Positions 34,283 to 43,252 of a DNA stretch of 64,000 nucleotides are shown here, piece by piece; within the stretch, counting starts at the first letter, position 1, and each line of letters begins with the position of its first letter. The position numbers were made by a program, and so were the translations under genes. The notes below the pieces were generated by a model. It ran no database searches, was not told where the DNA came from, and worked only from the letters and a program-made list of their open reading frames with translations. The DNA is from CAZKUR01 sp964556005 (lineage in GTDB: Bacteria > Bacteroidota > Ignavibacteria > Ignavibacteriales > Ignavibacteriaceae). The stretch lies in assembly GCA_964556005.1 (NCBI GenBank), contig CAZKUR010000001.1, positions 36,882-100,881 on the forward strand, given 5' to 3'.

Positions 34283-34648
34283 TTAATTTAAATATTTTGA
34301 AACTTCGTATAATATCCGTTTGGGATTGAACGGTTTAATTAAATAAGAATTAGCCCCACATTTAATTCCTTCTTCTACCATGCTGTCGTCAGCTAGAGAA
34401 GAGAGAATTATTATAGGTACATCGCTGTATTCCTGATTGCCCCTGATTGATTTAATCAATTCAAACCCATCGATATTAGGCATGTTTAAATCGGTAATAA
34501 TCAAGCTGATTTTCTCTTTCGGCAAAACCTCCAGGGCCTCCATACCATCGGAAACAGCAACTGTCTCAAATCCTTTAAGCATTAAGGACATGGAAATAAA
34601 TTTCCTTATGGATGGAGAATCATCTGCAACTAATATTAATTTTTTCAT
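34283..34648 (-). CDS. Second single-domain response regulator, CheY-like
   Basis: A 121-residue receiver domain with DD (residues 9-10), Asp53 in IITDLNMPNIDG, the switch Ser of ILSSLADD and Lys in YLIKPFNP. Its ADDSPSIRKFISMSL opening is of the type seen in accessory CheY proteins and phosphate sinks rather than the motor-binding one. Its stop is 9 bases before the cheY above, and it overlaps cheR by 4 bases. Confidence 0.9.
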   Translation of the reverse strand: MKKLILVADDSPSIRKFISMSLMLKGFETVAVSDGMEALEVLPKEKISLIITDLNMPNIDGFELIKSIRGNQEYSDVPIIILSSLADDSMVEEGIKCGANSYLIKPFNPKRILYEVSKYLN

Positions 34649-35544
34649 GCTTCTTTTTTATAAGCTATTGTCTTTGGAAAATTCATTATCTTAAATGCTT
34701 TTGAGATATTGTGTAATGTTTCGGAATATCCTATAAACAAGTAACCACCTCTGGATAGAGAATTATACAAATTTGATACCACCTTTATCTTGGAGCTTTG
34801 ATCAAAATATATTAAAACGTTTGCGCAAAAAATTACATCGAATCCAAGCATTGTTCTCATAGATATATCATCGTATAAATTTAAAATTTTATAAGTCACT
34901 ATATCCTTTACAGAAGAACTCAATTCATAAACATTATTGGCGGATTGACGAAAGTATTTTTTTAAGTAGTATTCCGGAGTGTTCCGGACAGCGTACATTT
35001 TATATTTGCCTTTTTTCGCCGTTTCCAGAACGGAGCTGCTTATATCGGTACCGACTATTTCAAACTCTAGCTGAGGGTATTTCGGCTTTACAAATTCGTT
35101 GATTGAAATTGCAATTGAGTAAGCCTCTTCGCCGGATGAGGAGGCCGCACTCCATATTCTTATCTTTTTTTTGCCCGTTTTTATTTTGTCGGAAATTAAT
35201 TCTGGTAAAATATTAGTAACGAGGGCATCAAGCTGAGGCTGGTTCCTAAAGAAAAAGGTTTCATTTATCGTAATTGCATCGTATAAATAGGTAATTTCCT
35301 TTACTTTATTTTGATAAAAATTCATGTAATCAAAATATTCTTCGTAATTGTCCAGGCCCAGGTAAATCACTCTTTTTAACAGCCGGCTTTCCAATAAATA
35401 TTTTTTATTATCCTGAAAATAAATTCCGCAATTTTCGTAAATCAGCTTTCTCCATTTTCCGAATGTCTCGTTCGACAAGTTAGGAGTATTTCTAACTGTT
35501 GAATAATAACCTTTATTATCAATTAAATTTATTCCGGTATTCAT
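34645..35544 (-). CDS. cheR: Chemotaxis protein methyltransferase CheR
   Basis: CheR methylates receptor glutamates using S-adenosylmethionine. The 299-residue protein has the N-terminal helical domain (YENCGIYFQDNKKYLLESRL), then the Rossmann domain with IWSAASSSGEEAYSIAISIN, EIVGTDISSSVLETAKKGKY and the DVIFCANVLIYFD motif. Length is slightly above the family norm due to an N-terminal extension of about 25 residues. It is between the HEAT protein and the CheY-like gene. Confidence 0.95.
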   Translation of the reverse strand: MNTGINLIDNKGYYSTVRNTPNLSNETFGKWRKLIYENCGIYFQDNKKYLLESRLLKRVIYLGLDNYEEYFDYMNFYQNKVKEITYLYDAITINETFFFRNQPQLDALVTNILPELISDKIKTGKKKIRIWSAASSSGEEAYSIAISINEFVKPKYPQLEFEIVGTDISSSVLETAKKGKYKMYAVRNTPEYYLKKYFRQSANNVYELSSSVKDIVTYKILNLYDDISMRTMLGFDVIFCANVLIYFDQSSKIKVVSNLYNSLSRGGYLFIGYSETLHNISKAFKIMNFPKTIAYKKEA

Positions 35545-35559
35545 TTATCTTTACTTGGT

Positions 35560-36930
35560 TTATGGAGTAATCATTCTATCGTTTAAAAGGGAAACTGCTC
35601 TTTCTCGAACCATCTCTTCTTCATCTTCGCAAAACCGCTTTATTATTTCAATAGTATTTTCGTCATTACCGAACGAAAGAATTTCAAGCAGCTTCAGGCG
35701 ATTCCAATAGCTCGTATCATCGGCCATTATGTCCATAAATAATATAGCTGTCTGCTGATCAAGTATGTTAAGAATTTCAAAAGAGGTTATCCTGATTTCT
35801 TCGTCAGAATCTTTAAGACATTTGATGAGAGCATCGGATAAATTGCGCAATTCAACACTATCAAAAAAATTCAAACCGATACCAACATTTGAGAACAATA
35901 TTTCTTTAAATAAATAAATGATTGATTTCAGATTTGAGGGATTTTTCGAAATTACTTCCGATATATTATCAAAGATTAATTCATAGTTGGCAAAAAATTT
36001 AGGAGTTAATATCTCATCTATCTCTTCGTCCAACCCGTAAATTTCAAAGCAAGCGTTTAAAATTTCCCGGTCATTAAAATCGCTTAATAAATTTGCCGCA
36101 TTTTTTTTATACTTCAATTCCCCTTCAGTAATTGTGTACAGAATGGAATTCCTCATCCGTTCGTCAAAGGGAATGTCTAAATTTAATTTTTCTTTTAATT
36201 GGTAGATGGAATTAATCAATATCCAGACTATAGGGCCTGAATTTTCATTAAGCTCGCTTAGAAGAAAAAAGAATGTTTCAACGTCGCCTATCTGACCTAA
36301 ACTTTCAATAATTGTTACTTTATCCAGATCATTTTCTAATGAATACTTCCCTGTTAGAAATTCGAGACTGCTTTTCGAATTTATTTTACCGAGAGCTTCT
36401 ATGATATTTGGTTTGAAAGTTTCATCCTTTTCATAAAAACCTATCATGTCCTGCACCGCCTGTTCGGATTTCAGATTACCCAAAGCTTCAATACAGGATA
36501 GGATTAAATTCTGATTTCCCGTAGTATTCAATACTTCGATAATTTTACTATCAACCGATAGGTCACCGATTAATCCCAGCAGGTCGATAACGAATTTTTT
36601 GTCGTCATCATCACCTTCATCAATAAAACTTAAAAGTGCGCCGGTTGCGTTTTCTTTTAAATTTAAAAGGATTTCTCCGGCTAAATTTCTCACCGATAAT
36701 TCCGGATACTGAACGTATTTGACCAAAAGCCTTGGAACCCGGGGATTTGATGCGCCGCTTAAAAGCCTGGCTAAAGCATTCCTAACACCTTTATCCGGAT
36801 CGGAAATTAATGGAATTAAAGCGTCAATTTCCTCACCGGTTAAATCGGTATTCAGAAAATTTTCAATTGCTTCAATTCTTTCGGAAGGTTCGGCTGATTT
36901 TAATGACACTAAAGTTTGGTTGTTTTTCAT
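35560..36930 (-). CDS. HEAT-repeat protein leading the chemotaxis operon
   Basis: The 456-residue, soluble, acidic protein is built of helical HEAT-like repeats, clearest at the N-terminus: LISDPDKGVRNALARLLSGA, then YPELSVRNLAGEILLNLKEN and VIDLLGLIGDLSVDSKIIEV, with a similar repeat again at the C-terminus. It looks like a curved protein-binding scaffold, with no catalytic motif. It is the first gene downstream of a sigma-28-like promoter and lies 15 bases before cheR, so it is probably part of the chemotaxis system: for example, an array or adaptation scaffold. That role is inference. Confidence 0.82.
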   Translation of the reverse strand: MKNNQTLVSLKSAEPSERIEAIENFLNTDLTGEEIDALIPLISDPDKGVRNALARLLSGASNPRVPRLLVKYVQYPELSVRNLAGEILLNLKENATGALLSFIDEGDDDDKKFVIDLLGLIGDLSVDSKIIEVLNTTGNQNLILSCIEALGNLKSEQAVQDMIGFYEKDETFKPNIIEALGKINSKSSLEFLTGKYSLENDLDKVTIIESLGQIGDVETFFFLLSELNENSGPIVWILINSIYQLKEKLNLDIPFDERMRNSILYTITEGELKYKKNAANLLSDFNDREILNACFEIYGLDEEIDEILTPKFFANYELIFDNISEVISKNPSNLKSIIYLFKEILFSNVGIGLNFFDSVELRNLSDALIKCLKDSDEEIRITSFEILNILDQQTAILFMDIMADDTSYWNRLKLLEILSFGNDENTIEIIKRFCEDEEEMVRERAVSLLNDRMITP

Positions 36931-36966
36931 CTTAAAAATTTTTTAAACTTAAAATATCTATTTTTA

Positions 36967-36993
36967 TAATCGTGCAGTTTATGCGATTGTTTA
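36967..36993 (-). promoter_or_regulatory. Sigma-28-like promoter of the chemotaxis operon
   Basis: On the minus strand TAAA (36993-36990), 15 bases, then CACGATTA (36974-36967) follows the FliA pattern TAAA-N15-GCCGATAA with the correct spacing and most -10 bases. It is 37 bases upstream of the HEAT gene start in the gap after cheW. The same pattern with better -10 bases lies before the flagellin gene. Confidence 0.6.
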
Positions 36994-37092
36994 GCCCATA
37001 ATTTGTTTTTTTAATTCCAAAAAAATTTTTAAAATAAATTGCAGAACCCCAGAATTATGCCGTAAGCATATGTTTTCAAAATATCGGAAGGT

Positions 37093-37578
37093 TTAAGCAA
37101 CCGATTTAAGCTTATCTACTCCGTCCACAAAAAGTATCTTTTTTAGATCAATTAAAATAAGCAGCCTATCATCGAGCTTTCCAACGGCTTTTATATATTC
37201 CGAGTTTACACCGGAAGCCATTTCAGGCGGTTCTTCGGTTATGTTTTCCGGTATTCGAATTACTTCCTTTACAGCATCAACAATAAATCCTACTGTTTTA
37301 CCGCTTATTTCAATTACTATTATCCTAGTATTTTTATCCGTCTCCTTTTTTTCCATTCCGAGTTTACATCTCAGATCAATTACAGGAATAACCCTGCCTC
37401 TTAAATTGATCACACCTTCAACATATTCAGGAGCATTCGGTACTTTGGTTATCTGCATCATCCTATTAATTTCATGAACATTTAATATATCCACGCCAAA
37501 TTCTTCATTACCTAATATAAAGCTGACCAATTGCAGCAGTTTGGAGCTGTCCTGTTTTTGTTCATTTTTATCCGTCAT
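37093..37578 (-). CDS. cheW: Chemotaxis adaptor CheW
   Basis: CheW links receptors to CheA. The 161-residue protein is a single CheW domain: LVSFILGNEEFGVDILNVHE, IVINLRG-like EGVINLRGRVIPVIDLRCKL and VGFIVDAVKEVIRIPENI are all present, with a short N-terminal extension. It lies 29 bases after a chemoreceptor gene, so receptor and adaptor form one cassette. A close, frameshifted duplicate of it occurs at 42.7 kb. Confidence 0.95.
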   Translation of the reverse strand: MTDKNEQKQDSSKLLQLVSFILGNEEFGVDILNVHEINRMMQITKVPNAPEYVEGVINLRGRVIPVIDLRCKLGMEKKETDKNTRIIVIEISGKTVGFIVDAVKEVIRIPENITEEPPEMASGVNSEYIKAVGKLDDRLLILIDLKKILFVDGVDKLKSVA

Positions 37579-37607
37579 TTTGCACCTTATTATTTATATT
37601 CATAAAA

Positions 37608-39749
37608 TCATTTATGAGATAATTTACCGTTATTCTCAACGAACATTTTTTTATTAGATTCGCTGTCAGTCTTATATAATTCCAGCGAAGATTCGAAATA
37701 TTTATTATCAACAGAACTGTTTAACTTAAATCTACTAACCAAATCCAGTAAATTTTCCGTCAATTTATTCAGGTCTTCCGAAGCCCTAGCGACTTGCTGA
37801 ATTCCAGTTGCACTTTGATTAGCAACGCTAGCAATTAATTCAATATTTTTGCTAATTTGCTCCGAAGCAGAAGATTGTTCTTCACTTGCAGCGGCAACCT
37901 GAGATGCAATATCAACAACTTTGTTCGAACCTTGAATTATATCATTCAAAGATTTGCCTGCTTTATCTGCTAATTGTATTCCATTCTCGACTTCGGTTGT
38001 TCCCTGGCTCATTGAAGCTACAGCCTCACCTGTGTCTTTTTGTATTTTTTTAATCATATCTGCAATTTCTTTTGTTGCCTTTGTAGTTCTCTCAGCTAAT
38101 TTTCTTACTTCGTCGGCAACGACCGCAAAACCTCTTCCCTGCTCTCCTGCACGGGCTGCTTCAATGGCAGCATTTAATGCCAATAAATTTGTTTGGTCTG
38201 CGATATCGTCTATTACCTGGATGATTTCGCCAATTTGATCGCTTCCTTTTCCAAGTTCTTTTACAGTTTGTGCCGATCTTTTTACCACGTCGGCAATTCT
38301 ATTCATACCTTTAATAGTTTCCTGAACTACTTTTCCCCCTTCAACGGCAATATTACCGGCTTCTTTTGCGGCAACGGATGCAGCGCCGGAATTTCTTGTT
38401 GTTTCTTGAATTGTTTTCGTCATTTCTTCAACTGCGCCTGCTATTTCGGTTGACTGCTGGCTTTGTTCTTCTGCCCCTGCTGCTATTTCCTCGGTTGAAG
38501 AAGATATTTGGTTACTAGCGCTAGTTGTTGCGTTAACAGCGTCCGTTACTTTTGTTAATGCTTCGTTAAATGAAATTGCTAATCCGTTTATGCTGTCTTT
38601 TATAATTGAAAAATCACCTTTATAATCACCAATCATGCGGACTGTTAAGTCGCCATCAGCCATTTTCCCTAATATTTCACTTGATTCATGAATAGGCTTA
38701 ACCATAGCATCAAGTGTCGCATTTACACCTGAAATAATTTCTTTATATCCTCCTTTAAACTTGTCCTCATTTCCGTGCTTATCTAACTTCCCAACTGAAG
38801 CAGCCTTGGTAAGATCATTTATTTCATTAATTAAATTTTTAATTGTTGAAGAAATAGCATTAAGGGCCGGCGCCAGTGCATCATCTTGATCAGCATAATC
38901 ACTGGTAATTGAAGCGTCGCCATCAGCAATTTTTTGCAGCTTTATTGCAAACTCTTCAAGATTTTGAGCCATACCATCCATTGTCTTTGCCATTACTCCA
39001 ATTTCATCATTAGTGTCCACATTCGCTCTAGCCTTTACATGTCCTAAAGATAGTTCATTCACCATCTTTAACACCTTCTGTACCGGTTTGGAAATATTTT
39101 TAAACATCTGTGAAACGATAAAGAAGAGAATTAACACTATGCCAAGACCTATTAATACCAGGCTAATGGTTCTTGATTTAACAATATCACTTGCTTCAGC
39201 CTCAACCTGTGTATTGTAGTTTGTTGCAAGTTCGACAACCTTATCTATATATGATCTATGCAGTTCATACTGCTTTTTCATTTCATCATTAAGAAGCAAT
39301 CTTGCTTGATCTTTTTTCCCGCTTAAAACGAGAGGAATAAATTTGTTGTCTCTTAAATTATAAAATTCCATTGCCGGTTTATACGATTTGTTAATCATAT
39401 AATCTTTCATTTCACCCTGAGAAAGCTTTTTCGCCCAATATTCATGGCGAACCTCATATTCATGCTTTAGATCTTTAGCCTTTTCTATAAGCTGATTTAA
39501 TGCTGAGCTATTAGCTTCATCCAGCATTTGAAAAGCATTCAGATACGATTCAACAATATAATCCGGGGGTGGAAGGATATCGGCAATAAGATCTTTACTG
39601 TCCACTATCTGTGAATAAATTTTACCATTAATTTTTACCTTTTGGACAGTATTCAACGATACTATTCCAAAAACCAACATTCCAAGCGCGAAGAAGATTA
39701 TAATTACGTGGAGTTTCCTGGAAAGTTTAAGATTTTTAAACCATTTCAT
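37608..39749 (-). CDS. Methyl-accepting chemotaxis protein
   Basis: A 713-residue transmembrane chemoreceptor. Helices at about residues 14-32 and 191-210 flank an all-helical periplasmic domain of about 160 residues (four-helix-bundle type); its ligand is unknown. A HAMP domain follows (about 211-265), then a second HAMP-like region around EILGKMADGDLTVRMIGDYK, and the signalling domain with the hairpin tip DQTNLLALNAAIEAARAGEQ followed by GRGFAVVADEVRKLAERT. The C-terminus has no CheR-tethering pentapeptide. It is transcribed with cheW. Confidence 0.95.
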   Translation of the reverse strand: MKWFKNLKLSRKLHVIIIFFALGMLVFGIVSLNTVQKVKINGKIYSQIVDSKDLIADILPPPDYIVESYLNAFQMLDEANSSALNQLIEKAKDLKHEYEVRHEYWAKKLSQGEMKDYMINKSYKPAMEFYNLRDNKFIPLVLSGKKDQARLLLNDEMKKQYELHRSYIDKVVELATNYNTQVEAEASDIVKSRTISLVLIGLGIVLILFFIVSQMFKNISKPVQKVLKMVNELSLGHVKARANVDTNDEIGVMAKTMDGMAQNLEEFAIKLQKIADGDASITSDYADQDDALAPALNAISSTIKNLINEINDLTKAASVGKLDKHGNEDKFKGGYKEIISGVNATLDAMVKPIHESSEILGKMADGDLTVRMIGDYKGDFSIIKDSINGLAISFNEALTKVTDAVNATTSASNQISSSTEEIAAGAEEQSQQSTEIAGAVEEMTKTIQETTRNSGAASVAAKEAGNIAVEGGKVVQETIKGMNRIADVVKRSAQTVKELGKGSDQIGEIIQVIDDIADQTNLLALNAAIEAARAGEQGRGFAVVADEVRKLAERTTKATKEIADMIKKIQKDTGEAVASMSQGTTEVENGIQLADKAGKSLNDIIQGSNKVVDIASQVAAASEEQSSASEQISKNIELIASVANQSATGIQQVARASEDLNKLTENLLDLVSRFKLNSSVDNKYFESSLELYKTDSESNKKMFVENNGKLSHK

Positions 39750-39780
39750 CTGAAAAATGCTCCTAATTATTATACTATAA

Positions 39781-39807
39781 TTATCGAAAAATTTACTAAA
39801 ATATTAA
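39781..39807 (-). promoter_or_regulatory. Candidate sigma-28 promoter for the receptor-cheW cassette
   Basis: On the minus strand, TTAA, 15 bases, then TTCGATAA: the -10 core CGATAA is perfect and the spacing correct, while the -35 differs by one base from TAAA. It lies 32 bases upstream of the receptor start in a 125-base gap. Confidence 0.45.
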
Positions 39808-39843
39808 TTATGACAGGTTGAATTATTTATATTAAAAGCCATA

Positions 39844-39862
39844 AAGCATTAAAATAATGCTT
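39844..39862 (-). terminator. Hairpin terminator after the second chemoreceptor
   Basis: AAGCATTA and TAATGCTT pair perfectly over 8 bases around a 3-base loop, 13 bases past the stop of the upstream receptor gene. On the minus strand it is followed by TATGGCTTTTAATATAAAT, moderately T-rich. It likely ends the receptor transcript before the next promoter. Confidence 0.6.
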
Positions 39863-39874
39863 AGCTTGGCCTTG

Positions 39875-41941
39875 CTAATTCATTTCCACTTGAGTATATC
39901 TTTCTTCCTTATCCACATTTTCATTTATTTTAAATTGTGCTATCATTGACTGGAGGTTCTCTGTAAGCCTCTTTAAATCTTCGGAGGCGCTTTCAACCTG
40001 CCGGATTCCTTCAGCATTTTGATTGGTCACGCTGGCAATCGATTCGATATTAACACTTATCTGCTTCGAAGCCATAGATTGTTCTTCACTGGCAGCTGCA
40101 ACCTGGGAAACGATATCAAGAACTTTGTTTGAACCCTCAATAATTTCTTTCAATGATTTTCCGGCTTTATCGGCAAGCAAAATTCCCTTTTCCACTTCTT
40201 TAGTTCCCTGTTCCATTGAGGTCACGGCTTCACCTGTATCCTTTTGTATTTTCTTGATCATATCGGCAATTTCTTTGGTTGCTTTAGTAGTTCTCTCCGC
40301 AAGTTTTCTAACTTCGTCTGCGACAACGGCAAACCCTCTTCCCTGTTCGCCTGCACGGGCAGCTTCGATTGCCGCATTAAGTGCCAGCAGATTTGTTTGA
40401 TCAGCGATATCATTGATGACCTGAATGATCTCACCAATTTGATCGCTCCCTTTGCCTAATTCTTTTGTTGTCGTTGCCGATTTTTTGACTACCTCGGATA
40501 TTCGATACATACCTTTAATAGTTTCTTCAACCACTTTACCACCTTCAATTGCGACATTTCCTGCATCCTTTGCAGCAATAGATGCGGAATTTGCATTTTC
40601 CGAAGTATCGAGTATCGTTTTAGTCATCTGCTCTACCGCAGTAATAATTTCAGATGATTGTCTGCGCTGTTCATCCGCTCCGGCAGCCATCTGGTTGATG
40701 TTTAACGATATTTGATGCGCGGCGTCCGAAGTTGCAAATGAACCTTCACTAACTTTTCGCAGTGCAATTGAAAGCGATTTATTTACCGAGTTTATATATT
40801 TTTTAATTAATTGATGGTCGCCTTTATAATTTCCTTTTACCTCAACAGCTAAATTTCCTTCGGCCATTACCAGTAAAACTTTAGCAGCTTCATTTATCGG
40901 TGCAGATATAGCATCCAGAATTGAATTTATACCGGAGATTAATTTTCCCCATTCGCCTTTAAATTTTTCTGCATTTCCACGATAGCTTAAATTTCCTTCC
41001 TCGTTTGCTTTAATTAACAAATCTGCTTCTTCAAGCAATTCTTTTAACGTATCAACCTCTTTATTAAAAGCAATGGCCAATGCATCTTTATCGGAGGCCA
41101 GGGGTACTTTACAAGGAATTCCTGATGCAATCTGTTCTGCAGCATGTATCTTTTCCTCCTGAGCTTTTCTTAAAACTTTAAAAGCTTCGGTTAATTCTCC
41201 AATTTCATCTTTCGATTTATTATCAATTTCAACATCATAATTGCCGCGAGTAAATTCATGGACTAATTTTTTTAACTTATCTAAAGGCTTTGTTATGGCG
41301 GGGGCAATAAAGAAAACACAAAGTATGAATATTGCTAAACCGGTAAGTATTCCGCCGGCTTGATAAATAATTGATTTAGTTACCGAATTTGTAGCAGCTT
41401 CATTAAGTTTATTCGCTTCTACTAAGAGTTCATTCTGAATAGAATGAAATCTTTTCAATAATTTAATGCCAACACTTTCACCGGAAGAAGTAGCTATATC
41501 GGCAGCCATATCGTAACTCTGAGTTGCCGATGCGCTCAAGATAGCATCAGCCACAAGATTTTTGTATTGCTCCCATATACTTTGTACATCTTTCAGCTCA
41601 TTTTTTATATTGCTGTTTAGATTACCTTTTATTAAAAGAGTCAATGTTGAATCCGTTGCAGCTTTTAGTTCGTAGTACTCTTTTGCATTTTGGCTGAATT
41701 TTTTTGCAAATGCAGGCATCGACAGCTGCATCATAATAAATTGAGTGTTTTGAAAATTCGTGTATATGTTGTGAATTTCCCCTTGAGGTATCACATAATC
41801 TTCGAAAACTTGATCTTTTACATGAGATATATTTTTTAATTGGAAATAGCCTATCAGGGCAGTTAAAACAGTTATTACAGCTAACAATGAAAAACCACCC
41901 TGAATTTTTCTTACAAACTTGATATTAGAAAACCATTTCAT
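39875..41941 (-). CDS. Methyl-accepting chemotaxis protein
   Basis: From the ATG at 41941 a 688-residue chemoreceptor. It opens MKWFSNIKFVRKIQGGF, matching the start of its paralogue (MKWFKNLKLSRKLH), which is why this start is preferred over an ATG 12 bases upstream. A helical periplasmic domain (about 35-190) lies between two membrane helices, followed by a HAMP domain, a further HAMP-like region (LLVMAEGNLAVEVKGNYKGD) and a signalling tip with DQTNLLALNAAIEAARAGEQ. Its signalling domain is nearly identical to that of the 37.6 kb receptor while the sensory domain differs, so they are duplicates that swapped or diverged in ligand range. Confidence 0.94.
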   Translation of the reverse strand: MKWFSNIKFVRKIQGGFSLLAVITVLTALIGYFQLKNISHVKDQVFEDYVIPQGEIHNIYTNFQNTQFIMMQLSMPAFAKKFSQNAKEYYELKAATDSTLTLLIKGNLNSNIKNELKDVQSIWEQYKNLVADAILSASATQSYDMAADIATSSGESVGIKLLKRFHSIQNELLVEANKLNEAATNSVTKSIIYQAGGILTGLAIFILCVFFIAPAITKPLDKLKKLVHEFTRGNYDVEIDNKSKDEIGELTEAFKVLRKAQEEKIHAAEQIASGIPCKVPLASDKDALAIAFNKEVDTLKELLEEADLLIKANEEGNLSYRGNAEKFKGEWGKLISGINSILDAISAPINEAAKVLLVMAEGNLAVEVKGNYKGDHQLIKKYINSVNKSLSIALRKVSEGSFATSDAAHQISLNINQMAAGADEQRRQSSEIITAVEQMTKTILDTSENANSASIAAKDAGNVAIEGGKVVEETIKGMYRISEVVKKSATTTKELGKGSDQIGEIIQVINDIADQTNLLALNAAIEAARAGEQGRGFAVVADEVRKLAERTTKATKEIADMIKKIQKDTGEAVTSMEQGTKEVEKGILLADKAGKSLKEIIEGSNKVLDIVSQVAAASEEQSMASKQISVNIESIASVTNQNAEGIRQVESASEDLKRLTENLQSMIAQFKINENVDKEERYTQVEMN

Positions 41942-42005
41942 ATGAATTTCCATAAATTATTAAGATTATTAAGGAATATATCTTTAACAAACGAGTTTAA
42001 AATTT

Positions 42006-42389
42006 TCAGTTTAGTTTAAACTCGATCGGCAGAGACAATTTGACTTTTACCGGCGCTCCGTTGTTTTCGCCGGGGTCAAATTTAACTTTTTTAATTCCAT
42101 TAACGGCAGCTTTATCACATCCGGCTCCTATACCTTTTAAGACTTTCACGTTATCAACATCCCCTTTTTCATTAATATAAATCAGAAGATAAACTTTTCC
42201 CTGAACTCCGGCACTTTTTGCCATATCAGGATAAGATATATTCTTATAAACAGATGCTATGCCGCCGACAGGCTTCGGCATTACTTGTGCAAAAGGTAAA
42301 TACGGATCTTGCTGTGCCTGTAGTTTAACTGAAAAAATAAATATGATAATGAAGGATAAAATAAACGGGTATTTTTTTTGTGCATTCAT
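42006..42389 (-). CDS. Exported TonB C-terminal domain protein
   Basis: A 127-residue protein with a signal peptide (about residues 1-25, ending LQAQ) and a single TonB C-terminal fold: YPDMAKSAGVQGKVYLLIYI, the NEKGDVDNVKVLKGIGAGCD strand-helix, then AVNGIKKVKFDPGENNGAPV. With no transmembrane anchor or proline-rich arm it is not a classical TonB energiser; stand-alone exported TonB_C proteins are common in Bacteroidota and relatives, usually of unknown role. It sits beside the receptors and may not be flagellar. Confidence 0.85.
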   Translation of the reverse strand: MNAQKKYPFILSFIIIFIFSVKLQAQQDPYLPFAQVMPKPVGGIASVYKNISYPDMAKSAGVQGKVYLLIYINEKGDVDNVKVLKGIGAGCDKAAVNGIKKVKFDPGENNGAPVKVKLSLPIEFKLN

Positions 42390-42735
42390 AATAATTTTTT
42401 CTCATTTGTATAAAATCTTCTATTATATAATCGAAGAAATCTTAAAAAAGTTGATATTTCTTCAAATTATAATTGGAGCTAATCATAGAGAACTTAATTA
42501 AAGGGCTTAAGCATTATATATCTTAATTTGAGATATAAATTATTTTATTTGAATAACCATTTTTTTTTCATGCTAAGAGCAAGATGAAAAGACCAACAAC
42601 AGAGAATTATATTCATGAGAAGTGTGAATTAACTTCGGTATAATTTGGAGGTAAATTTTATCTGTCCATCCTAAATAATTAGGGCATTAACCGAAAAATT
42701 AATGCCCTTCTTCGCTGCTTGTCCGTAATTGAAGA
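42390..42735. other. 346-base gap without a gene
   Basis: This AT-rich gap separates the TonB_C gene from the broken cheW. It contains the terminator hairpin at 42681-42708 and a weak sigma-28-like match before the TonB_C gene (TCAA-N15-TTCGATTA at 42428-42454). I see no credible coding region: the longest open stretch on the plus strand is about 19 codons. Confidence 0.7.
42681..42708 (-). terminator. Hairpin terminator after the broken cheW
   Basis: AGGGCATTAA pairs perfectly with TTAATGCCCT over 10 bases around an 8-base loop, 28 bases past the original cheW stop. On the minus strand AATTATTTAG follows. It would close the former receptor-cheW cassette transcript. Confidence 0.65.
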
Positions 42736-43232
42736 TTAAGCAACTGCTTCAAGTTTTTTTATATCTTCCATAATCAGGATTTTATCAAGGTCTATTAAGA
42801 TTAACAGCTTATCTTCAAGCTTTCCTATTGCTTTGATGTATTCGGAATCTATTCCGGATATTATGCCCGGTGGATCTTCGGTTATTCTCTTAGGAATTCG
42901 TATAACTTCCATAACTTCATCAACTATAAACCCAACTGTTTTACCGATTTTTTCTATTACTATTATTCGAGTATTATTATCATGCTGCTTTTTTCCATCC
43001 CCAATTTAGATCTCAAATCGATTACCGGAATAACTCTTCCGCGTAAATTTATTACTCCTTCGACAAATTCCGGTGCATTAGGTACACAGGTAATCTTCAT
43101 CATGCGGTTTATTTCCTGTACGTTTAGAATATCAACTCCGAATTCCTCATCACCAAGAATGAAGCTGACTAATTGAAGAAGTTCAGTTCCATCATTTATT
43201 TGCTCTTTATTTTCAGTTGAATTAATATTCAT
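42736..43232 (-). pseudogene. cheW: Frameshifted cheW duplicate
   Basis: The first 81 residues match the intact CheW closely (LVSFILGDEEFGVDILNVQE, EGVINLRGRVIPVIDLRSKL). The frame then breaks in an A-run (T6 on the plus strand at 42989-42994): with seven A the protein would continue as in the intact copy (NNTRIIVIEKIGKTVGFIVD and onward) and end KLEAVA at 42736. So a single-base deletion in a homopolymer truncates it. The first in-frame stop is reached at 42963. This may be real decay or a sequencing error, but the adjoining receptor is clearly defective, which favours real decay. The start is ATG at 43232. Confidence 0.85.
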
Positions 43233-43252
43233 CACTTCACCGGAATTAGAAA

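Noticed and set aside
42584..42643. A 19-codon plus-strand open frame in the 42.4-42.7 kb gap
   Set aside because: Too short, no convincing ribosome-binding site and no recognisable sequence.
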